A stretch of DNA of 32,739 bases from Alphaproteobacteria bacterium bin52 (GTDB lineage Bacteria > Pseudomonadota > Alphaproteobacteria > Thalassobaculales > Thalassobaculaceae): positions 1-32,739 of the forward strand of contig MPMT01000050.1 in the NCBI GenBank assembly GCA_002238645.1, written 5' to 3'. The translations under genes and the position numbers were made by a program. Shown here piece by piece: positions 25,157-32,571 of this stretch. The notes under the pieces are model-generated. The model was not told the DNA's origin and ran no database searches. It worked only from the letters and a program-made list of their open reading frames with translations. How positions within the stretch are numbered: the stretch's first letter is position 1; every line of letters starts with the position of its first letter.

Positions 25157-25924
25157 ATGCAGCTGCGGATCGAACGCCTCTCGCACCGGTACGGTGACGT
25201 CGCGGTTCTTGACGATGTTTGTCTTGTCGTGGATGCCGGGCGCATCGCCTGTATCGTGGGGCCATCGGGATGTGGCAAGTCGACACTGCTCCGGCTGGTC
25301 GGAGGGCTTGAAGAGCCGGCCTCAGGCCAGGTCCTGCAGGTCGGTGAGCCGCCCGAACGTTCGCTGAACCCGCTCACCTACATCTTCCAGGACTTCGCCC
25401 TGCTGCCGTGGCGGACTGTGGCGGGCAACGTCAGCCTGGTACTGGAGGACCATGGGCTGTCGCGCGACGACCGCGAGGCCATCGTCGGTGACGTGCTGGC
25501 ACGCACCAGGCTTGCCGATTTCCGCGATGCGTTCCCGAGGCAACTGTCGGGTGGCATGAAGCAGCGGGTGGCCATTGCCCGCGCCCTTGCCGTGCGGCCC
25601 GCGGTCCTCCTGATGGACGAGCCGCTCTCGGCACTCGACAGCCAGACCCGCGAACTGATGATGGACGACCTGGTCGACCTGTGGAAACGCGAAAACCTGA
25701 CCGGGATATACGTGACCCACAACCTGCACGAGGCAGTACGTCTCGGTCACCGGATCGTCGTGATGTCACGCCGGCCGGGCCGGGTCCTCGAGACGGTCGA
25801 GATCGACTCACCGATCTGGGACCGCGATCCCTCCGACCCCGCGCTCGAGATCACGCGGCAACACCTGTGGACGGTCATGCGCGACGAAGCACGCGCCGTT
25901 GACCTGGAGCTGACCGGTGACTGA
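25157..25924 (+). CDS. ABC transporter ATP-binding protein (SsuB/TauB-like)
   Basis: A 255-residue ATPase with Walker A GPSGCGKST (near residue 37), Q-loop YIFQDFALLPWRTV, signature LSGGMKQRVAIARA, Walker B VLLMDEPLSALD and the H-loop YVTHNLHEA. The FQ.F.LLPW Q-loop and THNLHEA are characteristic of the nitrate/sulfonate/taurine importer group. The gene starts 21 bases after the binding-protein stop with only a weak ribosome binding site, and overlaps the permease gene by eight bases. Together they form an importer energised from the cytoplasmic face. Confidence 0.93.
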   Translation: MQLRIERLSHRYGDVAVLDDVCLVVDAGRIACIVGPSGCGKSTLLRLVGGLEEPASGQVLQVGEPPERSLNPLTYIFQDFALLPWRTVAGNVSLVLEDHGLSRDDREAIVGDVLARTRLADFRDAFPRQLSGGMKQRVAIARALAVRPAVLLMDEPLSALDSQTRELMMDDLVDLWKRENLTGIYVTHNLHEAVRLGHRIVVMSRRPGRVLETVEIDSPIWDRDPSDPALEITRQHLWTVMRDEARAVDLELTGD

Positions 25925-26720
25925 CACCCGGGAACGCGCCCGTCGGGTCCATTTCCGCGGCGGCGGGTTTGCGCCCCGGCCCGTGCGTCTGGTCGGTCCC
26001 GCCGTGTTCCTGGTCCTGGTCGCAGCCTGGGAAGCGGGGGCCCGTACCGGCGTGATCTCGCCGCTGGTCCTGCCGGCCCCGAGCGAGGCGGTTGGCGCAC
26101 TGGTCGAGCTTTGGGTATCAGGCGAACTGTGGGAGCACCTCGCCGCGTCACTCAGCCGGCTGCTGCTCGGATGGGTGAGCGGCACGGTACTCGGCGGACT
26201 GATCGGTCTGGCCATCGGGCTGTTCTCCCTGGTCCGGGCCGGACTCGCCCCGTTGGTCGCAGCGCTGTTTCCAATTCCGAAGATCGCCCTGCTGCCGCTG
26301 TTCATCATCTGGTTCGGTATCGGAGAGGAATCCAAGGTTGCGCTTATCCTGTTCGGAACCCTGTTTCCGACCGTGATCTTCACCTATGGCGGGGTTGACA
26401 ACGTCGATCGCACCCTGATCCGGATGGGCCAGTCGTTCGGTCTCGGCTGGTTCTCGATCGTGCGCAAGATCATCCTGCCGGGAGCCCTGCCGGCCATCCT
26501 GTCCGGCATGCGAGTTTCCACGGCGATCGCCATCATCCTGATCGTTGCCGCCGAACTGATCGCGGCGGAACGGGGGATCGGTGCCTATATCCAGATTGCA
26601 GGGTCACTGTTCGCCACCGACCAGCTGATCGCCGGCGTGGCACTGCTCTCGGTGTTCGGCCTTACGGTGAACTGGATGATCGCGCGGGCCGAACGCCTGT
26701 TGCTGCGGTGGCGGCCGTGA
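25917..26720 (+). CDS. ABC transporter permease (SsuC/TauC-like)
   Basis: A 267-residue BPD-type permease with about six membrane segments and the EAA-like loop FGLGWFSIVRKIILPGALPAILSGMRV. The start is GTG at 25917, inside the ATPase gene, with GGAG seven bases upstream. The first 25 residues are polar and arginine-rich before the first membrane segment. It ends the operon and converges with the cysQ-like gene, whose stop is eight bases away. No second binding protein or regulator is attached. Confidence 0.92.
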   Translation: MTDTRERARRVHFRGGGFAPRPVRLVGPAVFLVLVAAWEAGARTGVISPLVLPAPSEAVGALVELWVSGELWEHLAASLSRLLLGWVSGTVLGGLIGLAIGLFSLVRAGLAPLVAALFPIPKIALLPLFIIWFGIGEESKVALILFGTLFPTVIFTYGGVDNVDRTLIRMGQSFGLGWFSIVRKIILPGALPAILSGMRVSTAIAIILIVAAELIAAERGIGAYIQIAGSLFATDQLIAGVALLSVFGLTVNWMIARAERLLLRWRP

Positions 26721-26727
26721 CCCGGGC

Positions 26728-27495
26728 TCAGGAATTCCGGCCGCGGACCAGGAACCAGCCGTTACGAAAGTCCGGCTTGCCATAGGTGAAGCTGGCGCCG
26801 TCGAACCGTTCGACGCTGCCACCGGCGGCAAGCACGATCGCGTGGCCCGCTGCCGTGTCCCATTCCATGGTGGGGCCGGTGCGCGGATAGAGATCGGCTT
26901 CGCCGGCGGCGACGAGGCAGAACTTCAAGGCCGAGCCGCGGGCAACCGAGGCGACAACGGGCAGACCCGCAATGTACTCCTCGAGTTCGGGACTGCGATG
27001 CGACCGGCTGGCAACCACGGTGAGCGCGTCCGGCTCGGCAACACGGGTCCTGATCTTCCGGCGCGCCCCCCGGTGCGGCTCGGTGAAGGCACCGGTGCCG
27101 GCGACCCCGGCCCAGATCCGTCCGTCAACCGGCGTCGCCACGACTCCGAGTGCCGGTTCACGATTCCTGACCAGCCCGATATTGACGGTAAAGTCGCCGT
27201 TCCGGCTGATGAACTCCCTGGTGCCATCAAGCGGATCGACCAGCCAGAACGGTCCGTCGGCGATCGTCGCCGCGTCTCCGGCTTCCACCCGTTCTTCCGA
27301 GATCACCGGGATGTCCGGGGTGAGCGCGACAAGTGCGGGCACAATGACCGCGTCCGCCGCATGATCGGCCGCGGTCACCGGAGAGCCGTCGGCCTTGTTC
27401 CTGATTTCCGCACCGGTGTGGTAGTGCGCCATGATCGCCTCGCAGGCCGCGCGGGCGATGGTGATGACGGGTTCCAGAAGGTCATCGTCGGACAT
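26728..27495 (-). CDS. cysQ: 3'(2'),5'-bisphosphate nucleotidase CysQ-like
   Basis: A 255-residue member of the lithium-sensitive Mg2+-dependent phosphatase family (inositol monophosphatase superfamily). Metal-binding motifs are present: the acidic pair of VISEE, DPLDGTREFI, and WDTAAGHAI near the C-terminus. CysQ removes the 3' phosphate of PAP, the by-product of sulfate assimilation. The ATG at 27495 (MSDDDLLEP) gives the family length. The longer frame to 27534 adds an unconvincing Cys/Pro-rich leader. It stands alone on the minus strand. It may be an inositol-phosphatase-like relative, but the length and the FISRNGDFTVNIGL motif favour CysQ. Whether it relates to the neighbouring importer of possibly sulfonate type is speculation. 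Confidence 0.88.
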   Translation of the reverse strand: MSDDDLLEPVITIARAACEAIMAHYHTGAEIRNKADGSPVTAADHAADAVIVPALVALTPDIPVISEERVEAGDAATIADGPFWLVDPLDGTREFISRNGDFTVNIGLVRNREPALGVVATPVDGRIWAGVAGTGAFTEPHRGARRKIRTRVAEPDALTVVASRSHRSPELEEYIAGLPVVASVARGSALKFCLVAAGEADLYPRTGPTMEWDTAAGHAIVLAAGGSVERFDGASFTYGKPDFRNGWFLVRGRNS

Positions 27496-27687
27496 CCGCT
27501 CGGCTCGCTCGCATCCGGTGGGGGGACAGTCCACATCCTACCGGTCGGGGTCTGGCTGTACAGGGCACAGGGCGGGGCTGCGCGCAACGGGGTTTCGGAT
27601 CGGGCCCGATCCGCTAAGCTGCGCCAGCCGGACGGTGTACCGGCGCAAGGTACGGTCAGGCAGTCCAATCAGGCGAAGGCACGTCCC

Positions 27688-29196
27688 ATGTCACGGAAAC
27701 GTTTCGTTGCCGCGCTCATGCGCCACGAGACCAACAGCTTCTCCCCGGTCCCGACACCGCTGTCGTCATTCGGACGCATCGGGTCCACCGGCGCGCCGGC
27801 CCGGGGCGAGACCGCGATCAGGCACTATCGCGGCACCAACAACCCGCTGGCTGCCTACATCGACATTGCCGAGCGGGAAGGCGCCGAACTGGTGGTTCCC
27901 GTTGCCGCGAACGCCCACCCGAGCGCTCCGGCGGCCGACAGCGTCATCGATTACGTGGTGACCCTGGTGCTGGAAGAGATCAGGCGCGGATGTGACGCGT
28001 TGTTCCTCGATCTGCACGGAGCAATGGTGACGGAGGGGTACGATGACGGTGAGGGCGAACTGCTGCGGCGGTTGCGGGCCGAGGCCCCCGACCTGCCGAT
28101 CGCGGTGGCCCTCGATTTCCATACTAATCTGACCCGTGATCTCGCGACGCTGCCAAGCGTGCTGGCCGGCTACCGCACCTACCCGCATGTCGACATGTAC
28201 GAGACCGGCCAGAGGGCCGGCGAGGCCCTGCTGCGGGTCATGGCCGGGGAACGGGTGTCGACGGCCTGGCACTCGCTGCCGCTGTTGCCGCACATGAACG
28301 TGCACGCGCCATCGCGACCGCCAATGCAGTCGATCATGGACCGCGCCCGCGCCGCCGAAGCCAGCGGCGAGGTCATGCTGGCATCGGTGTTCGGGTGCTT
28401 TCCGCTCGCCGACATCGAGCACGTCGGCATCTCGGCCGTGGTGGTCGGACCGCGGGACCGGGCGGAACGGCTCACCTTCGACCTGATGCAGGAGGCCTGG
28501 GACAATCGCGAGGGGTTCATCTTCGAAATCGAACCGATGCAACAGTCGCTTGCACGGGCCGCGACCCTGACCGGGGGACCGGTGGTGCTGGTCGATCACG
28601 GCGACAACACCGGTTCCGGCGGCAACCAGGACGTGATGGCGGCATTGCGTGAGGTGCTTGCGCTCGGACTCGAGAATGTGGTCGCCGGCCCGATCGCCGA
28701 TCCGGAGGCGGTCGCGCAAATGATCCGGGCGGGAGTGGGTGCGGACGTCGAGATCGAGATCGGCGGCAAGACCGACATGCCGGCCATGGGACTGACTGGC
28801 GAGCCGCTGCCGGTGAAGGGCCGGGTTCGGCGGATCACGGACGGCGTGTTCACCGTTACCGGTCCGATGATGACCGGGGTGACGCTCAGCATCGGGCGCA
28901 CCGTGGTGCTCGATACCGGTTCGGTGGAGATCGTGGTCTCGGAGGACCGCTACGAACCATTCGATACCGGCTGCTTCACCCACTGCGGCATCGATCCGTC
29001 AGGCAAGGACTTCGTGCTGATCAAGTCACGCCAGCACTTCAGGGCGGGCTTCGAGCCGATTGCGCGGCACATCGTAATGGTGGCCGGACCCGGTCCGACG
29101 GCATCGGACTACAGCCTGTTTCCGTGGAAGAATCTCCGCCGTCCGCTCTATCCCCTTGACCCGGACATTCCGTCCAACCTGCCCAGCCAGGCGTGA
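27688..29196 (+). CDS. M81 family metallopeptidase (MlrC-like)
   Basis: A 502-residue M81-type metallopeptidase related to MlrC, the last enzyme of microcystin breakdown. Conserved features include the RHETNSFSP start, FLDLHGAMVTEGYDDGEGELL, the ALDFHTNLT histidine and VDHGDNTGSGGNQD, which hold the zinc site and helper residues. Family size is about 490-510. The ATG at 27688 has GAAGG upstream. Longer frames run back over the opposite-strand cysQ gene. MlrC-type proteins are common outside microcystin degraders, so this does not imply toxin breakdown; hydrolysis of a small peptide or cyclic amide is more likely. A VOC gene follows after 16 bases. Confidence 0.9.
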   Translation: MSRKRFVAALMRHETNSFSPVPTPLSSFGRIGSTGAPARGETAIRHYRGTNNPLAAYIDIAEREGAELVVPVAANAHPSAPAADSVIDYVVTLVLEEIRRGCDALFLDLHGAMVTEGYDDGEGELLRRLRAEAPDLPIAVALDFHTNLTRDLATLPSVLAGYRTYPHVDMYETGQRAGEALLRVMAGERVSTAWHSLPLLPHMNVHAPSRPPMQSIMDRARAAEASGEVMLASVFGCFPLADIEHVGISAVVVGPRDRAERLTFDLMQEAWDNREGFIFEIEPMQQSLARAATLTGGPVVLVDHGDNTGSGGNQDVMAALREVLALGLENVVAGPIADPEAVAQMIRAGVGADVEIEIGGKTDMPAMGLTGEPLPVKGRVRRITDGVFTVTGPMMTGVTLSIGRTVVLDTGSVEIVVSEDRYEPFDTGCFTHCGIDPSGKDFVLIKSRQHFRAGFEPIARHIVMVAGPGPTASDYSLFPWKNLRRPLYPLDPDIPSNLPSQA

Positions 29197-29212
29197 AGGA
29201 GGCGCCCTGACC

Positions 29213-29584
29213 ATGACGCTGACCATGCTGCAGCACGTCAACATCGTGACCGACAAGCTCGACGAGACGGTCACGTTCTACGAGGACATCCTCGGGTTCA
29301 CCAACGGTGACCGCCCCGCATTCGACTTTCCCGGAGCCTGGCTCTACTGCGGCCCCGAGGCGGTGATCCACCTGATCGGGGTCGACGACCAGTCCGAACG
29401 CGGGTCGGGCGTGATCGACCACGTGGCGTTCGCGGCCGACGGCTTCGACCGGTACACGGCCTTCCTGACCGAGAAGGGGTACGAGCACGAGACCCGGCTC
29501 GTGCCCGGGGGAAAGCTGCGGCAGATTTTCATGCGGGATCCGAACGAGGTCCTGATCGAGCTGAACTTCGTGGCCGACGAGTAG
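29213..29584 (+). CDS. VOC family protein (glyoxalase-like)
   Basis: A 123-residue single vicinal-oxygen-chelate domain with the usual opening LQHVNIVTDKLDETVTFYEDILGF. Likely metal ligands are the early His of LQHVN, the His of DHVAFAADG and the late Glu of VLIELNF. The ATG at 29213 has AAGGAGG ten bases upstream, inside the end of the M81 gene leader region, so the two are probably cotranscribed. VOC proteins include glyoxalase I, ring-cleavage dioxygenases and resistance proteins, and the specific role is not readable. It converges with the oxidoreductase gene after seven bases. Confidence 0.87.
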   Translation: MTLTMLQHVNIVTDKLDETVTFYEDILGFTNGDRPAFDFPGAWLYCGPEAVIHLIGVDDQSERGSGVIDHVAFAADGFDRYTAFLTEKGYEHETRLVPGGKLRQIFMRDPNEVLIELNFVADE

Positions 29585-29591
29585 TCGTCGA

Positions 29592-30605
29592 TCAGTCCTG
29601 CGCCACGGTGATCACCAGCTTGCCGAAGTGACCGGCCGCGCGCATCGCATGGTAGGCGGCCCGGGCATCCGCAAGGTCGAAGCACCGGTCGATGACCGGT
29701 CGCATGCCGTGGTGGGCGATCGCCCGGTTCATGTCCTCGAACATGCGACGGCTGCCGACATACACGCCCTGCAGGCGCAGGGACTTGCGCATGATCAGGG
29801 TGGGATTGATCGTGCCGCCGGTCAGCACCCCGATCAGTCCGATGGAACCGGCTATCCGTGTTGCCGCAATCGAGCGTGCGAGTGTCCCGGCTCCACCGAC
29901 CTCGACCGTGTGGTCAACACCCCTCCCGTCGGTGAGCCTGACCACCTCCCGATCCCACTCCGGGGTGCGCCGGTAATTGACCGTCGCCCAGGCGCCGAGT
30001 TCCGCGCACCGCTCAAGCTTCACGTCGCTCGATGAGGTGATGATCGCCCGCGCACCCAGCATGCCGCAGAACTGCAGCGCCATGATCGAGACCCCGCCGG
30101 TGCCCAGCAGGAGTACCGTGTCGCCCGGGCCGACCCGGCCGACCTCGACCAGGGAATGCCAGGCGGTGAGGGCCGCGCAGGGCAGCGTCGCGGCGTCCCG
30201 GCCCGACAGCCCCGGTGGCGCGTGGACCAGCCCGTCCTCGGGCAGGACCCGGAGTTGCGCAAGCATGCCCTCGGCCGTGCCGCCAAGAGCCCGGCCCATG
30301 TCGAGGGCGGTGATCGGGCCGTCGATCCAGCCCTGGAAGAAGGTGCCGCAGACGAGGTCGCCGGTCGAAAACCGGGTGACACCGTCCCCGGTTGCGATCA
30401 CCGTTCCGGCTCCGTCGGAATTCGGGATCCGGGGATACGGGATGCTCCGGGGTGCCGGGTCCTCGATAGTGGTGAGGTCGCGGTAGTTGATCGAGGAGGC
30501 GGTGATCCGCACCAGGACCTCGCCCGGTCCCGGTTCCGGGTCTTCGCGTTCGGACAGGGTGAGGGCGTCGATGCCGCCGTCACCACGAATTTCCCATGCC
30601 TTCAT
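29592..30605 (-). CDS. Zinc-free MDR-family NAD(P)-dependent oxidoreductase
   Basis: A 337-residue medium-chain dehydrogenase/reductase of the quinone-oxidoreductase or 'alcohol dehydrogenase-like' type. The Rossmann motif is LLLGTGGVSIMALQ. The catalytic-zinc cysteine and GHE motif are absent: the region reads YPRIPNSDGAGTV, and the four-cysteine structural-zinc lobe is also missing. This points to a zinc-independent enzyme. GGGAGG lies nine bases before the ATG at 30605. The upstream frame to 30998 is a shadow. It follows the BKACE gene by 59 bases on the same strand and may be cotranscribed. Substrate unknown. Confidence 0.88.
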   Translation of the reverse strand: MKAWEIRGDGGIDALTLSEREDPEPGPGEVLVRITASSINYRDLTTIEDPAPRSIPYPRIPNSDGAGTVIATGDGVTRFSTGDLVCGTFFQGWIDGPITALDMGRALGGTAEGMLAQLRVLPEDGLVHAPPGLSGRDAATLPCAALTAWHSLVEVGRVGPGDTVLLLGTGGVSIMALQFCGMLGARAIITSSSDVKLERCAELGAWATVNYRRTPEWDREVVRLTDGRGVDHTVEVGGAGTLARSIAATRIAGSIGLIGVLTGGTINPTLIMRKSLRLQGVYVGSRRMFEDMNRAIAHHGMRPVIDRCFDLADARAAYHAMRAAGHFGKLVITVAQD

Positions 30606-30664
30606 CGCTCCGGGCCTCCCGTGGTGCCAGTGATGGGGTCCTGATGCAGGCGCTGCTGCCGCGG

Positions 30665-31582
30665 CTACAGGTGTCCCCCCGCGCCGTCGGATGCCTGGAA
30701 CTCGTTGCGTGACAGCCCGAAGACCTGCCGGGCTTCGGCCGAATCGGCCACCGACCCGCCGATGCTCTCGATGATGGTGACGGCGCGTTCCACCAGCTGC
30801 CCGTTGCCGCTCGCGAGCTGGCCGCGCGCGATGTAGAGGTTGTCTTCCAGCCCGACCCTCGCGTGTCCGCCGAGAGTTGCCGCCTGTGCCACCATCGGGA
30901 ACTCGGCACGCGAGATGCCGAAGCCGGACCAGGGTGCACCCTCCGGCAACAGGCTCTTCATGAAGCTCATGCCTTCCGGCGTGGCCGGGGCGCCCCACGG
31001 AATGCCGAGGCAGAGCTGGAACAGCGGGGGTTCGGCGATCACACCCTCACGGATCAGCTGGTTGGCGAGCAGCACGTGGCCCGTATCGAACACTTCGAGC
31101 TCGGGCTTCACTCCCATTTCGCGGATGCGGCCGGCCATGGCGCGCAGGTGTTTCGGGACGTTCACCATGGCGTGTTCGCCGAAGTTCATGGTCGAGACGT
31201 CGAGCGAGCAGATGTCCGGGCGCAGGTCGTCGACATGCTCGAGCCGGACTTCCGGTGAGCGCATCGTCGAGCCGGGCGCCATGTCGACCGGCTCGGTATC
31301 GCCGGGAATGAACCTGGCGCCCGGTCCGGTTGTCAGGTTGATGACCAGGTCGGATCCGCTGTCGCGGATGCGGGCCACCACCTCGCGGTAGAGAGCCGGG
31401 TCCATCGAGGGCTTGCCGGTTTCCGGGTTGCGCACGTGGATGTGGACCACCGCCGCGCCGGCCGAGCCGGCTTCGAGGCAGGAGTTTGCGATATCGACCG
31501 GGGTAACCGGGACCGCCGGGTTCCTGTCCGCGGTATCCGCGCCGCCGGTCACGGCACAGGTAATGATGGTCTTGCCCGACAT
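30665..31582 (-). CDS. BKACE family protein (DUF849, 3-keto-5-aminohexanoate cleavage-type)
   Basis: A 305-residue beta-keto acid cleavage enzyme (BKACE), a Zn-dependent TIM barrel that reacts a beta-keto acid with acetyl-CoA. Visible motifs: ITCAVTGG, PVTPVDIANSCLEAGSAGA, the zinc-site His47 and His49 in VVHIHVRNPETG, and GGHARVGLEDNLYIARGQ near the end. Family members act on 3-keto-5-aminohexanoate, dehydrocarnitine and other keto acids, so the substrate cannot be given. I choose the ATG at 31582 (MSGKTIITC), which has GGAGGGGA upstream. The longer frame from 31618 adds an unrelated leader. The neighbouring MDR enzyme could act on the same pathway. Confidence 0.9.
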   Translation of the reverse strand: MSGKTIITCAVTGGADTADRNPAVPVTPVDIANSCLEAGSAGAAVVHIHVRNPETGKPSMDPALYREVVARIRDSGSDLVINLTTGPGARFIPGDTEPVDMAPGSTMRSPEVRLEHVDDLRPDICSLDVSTMNFGEHAMVNVPKHLRAMAGRIREMGVKPELEVFDTGHVLLANQLIREGVIAEPPLFQLCLGIPWGAPATPEGMSFMKSLLPEGAPWSGFGISRAEFPMVAQAATLGGHARVGLEDNLYIARGQLASGNGQLVERAVTIIESIGGSVADSAEARQVFGLSRNEFQASDGAGGHL

Positions 31583-31634
31583 GTTGTTCCCCTCCGCTCT
31601 CCAATGCCTGCCCGGCACGCCGCCGGTCCCCCCG

Positions 31635-31661
31635 CTTATGCCGGATGTGGTTTCTCGTCAA
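31635..31661 (-). promoter_or_regulatory. Candidate promoter for the BKACE gene
   Basis: On the minus strand TTGACG (31661-31656) lies 15 bases from CATAAG (31640-31635). The spacing is short and the -10 is weak. It would give a leader of about 45 bases before the ATG at 31582. Confidence 0.25.
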
Positions 31662-31793
31662 TCGGACCGACCCGTGCTGACAGTGGTCCAGCGGTCATGA
31701 GTGTCCGTCATTACGGAAGCTGACGGAAAATACGCGCGGAAGACCCATGCCTTCGGTGGTGCATGTCTCGCACCTCTGCGCCTGTCTCGCAGG

Positions 31794-31834
31794 GCAAGGT
31801 TCACTGCCAGACCGCGAATCCCGGTGAACCTTGC
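31794..31834. repeat. 11-bp perfect inverted repeat with 19-base loop
   Basis: GCAAGGTTCAC (31794-31804) and GTGAACCTTGC (31824-31834) are exact reverse complements, 19 bases apart. It lies in non-coding DNA about 210 bases upstream of the BKACE gene. It could be a regulator site, an RNA stem, or the end of a lost element. No T run follows on either strand. Confidence 0.5.
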
Positions 31835-32087
31835 AGGCCGGCAGCCGGTGGATGCTCCGGTCGTCGACAGGTGCCTGACGTGGCTTGCTCGTGCGCAATG
31901 CCCGGCGCGCGCGTTCCGACGGGTGATGTGGTTCAACTCATGCCGGGCGCATCGTTCTGCCTTGTACGTCTGTGCACGCTCGACGTTCGAAGACGGACAA
32001 AGGACGACGGTGAGCGTTTGCGTTGATCGGCTCTGGTTCCGCGCGAGAGAGGCTTCCGGTCCATTCCTGAAGATCGGAGGAGTTTCC

Positions 32088-32429
32088 ATGGGTGAAAGAT
32101 ATATCGGCCACGACGGGTGCAGTGCCAGCAAGTGTATCGCAGCCACGAAGCGGCGTCGCCTGATGTCCGGTTTGGAGGTCCCGGATGGCACCAGGGCTGG
32201 CTTCTGCAAGGCTCGAGGCGCGCGTTCGAAGACGTTTCGGACTTGGCCCCGCCGCTTGGGTCTGGTCACGCGGAGCGAGTCAGGCACGCCCGGTGGCTTC
32301 GTCGAGTTCGCGGTCTCGTCCGGTTTGGTTCGGGATGCCGAGCTTTCGCTCGGCGATGGTGTCGCCCTTCGCATGTGGCGGTTCCTGCTGCCGCCGGCCC
32401 GCGTTCGACAACCGGTCGCGCCCGCTTGA
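32088..32429 (+). pseudogene. Possible IS110-type transposase N-terminal remnant
   Basis: A 113-codon frame with an excellent ribosome binding site (GGAGGAG, five bases before the ATG). Its first 25 or so residues, MGERYIGHDGCSASKCIAAT, resemble the start of IS110-family transposases: Y-I-G-x-D followed by a Ser, Cys and Ala pattern, with the first catalytic Asp of the RuvC-like domain in place. A later 'RRLMSG' also fits weakly. The rest does not resemble a transposase and is far too short for the usual 300-400 residues. Read as a decayed fragment, or a chance frame. No inverted ends or target duplications were found. Confidence 0.22.
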
Positions 32430-32525
32430 GCGAACCTGTCATGTGAAGAGCCGAGTGAGTTATCCGCGCAAATTCGGGTCTTCTGAGGAAGGGGCTCGGC
32501 AATAACCACTACTGACCGCACAATA

Positions 32526-32566
32526 TGCAAGTATTATTTGCAATATATCGACCATCAGGCTACAGT
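32526..32566 (+). promoter_or_regulatory. Promoter with overlapping palindrome upstream of the AAA ATPase
   Basis: TTGCAA (32538-32543), a 17-base spacer, then TACAGT (32561-32566). Only five bases separate the -10 from the ATG at 32572, so the transcript would start at or next to the start codon, i.e. leaderless. An inverted repeat TGCAA-N7-TTGCA (32526-32542) overlaps the -35 and could be an operator. The surrounding 50 bases are unusually AT-rich for this window. Confidence 0.42.
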
Positions 32567-32571
32567 GGGCC

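Larger units (their letters stand above)
31583..32571. other. Gene-poor right-hand region with repeats and possible transposon relic
   Basis: Nearly 1 kb without a convincing intact gene. Overlapping frames occur on both strands, including a 290-codon minus-strand frame, but none has a family likeness and they overlap in opposite directions. Structural items are listed separately: a leftward promoter, an 11-bp inverted repeat and a possible transposase remnant. A small hairpin (GCCGAGC-TTTC-GCTCGGC) lies at 32337-32354. The last 60 bases are AT-rich and hold the promoter of the ATPase gene. Confidence 0.5.

Noticed and set aside
26842-27687. Plus-strand extension of the M81 peptidase frame over cysQ
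   Set aside because: Overlaps the opposite-strand CysQ gene entirely; the family start RHETNSF follows the ATG at 27688.
27688-29196. Microcystin degradation locus (MlrC)
   Set aside because: No mlrA, mlrB or mlrD homologs nearby; M81 proteins are widespread in non-degraders.
31658-32530. A 290-codon minus-strand frame in the right-hand gene-poor region
   Set aside because: No recognisable domain, Arg/Thr/Pro-rich, no good start signals, and it crosses the ATPase promoter and the repeat region.
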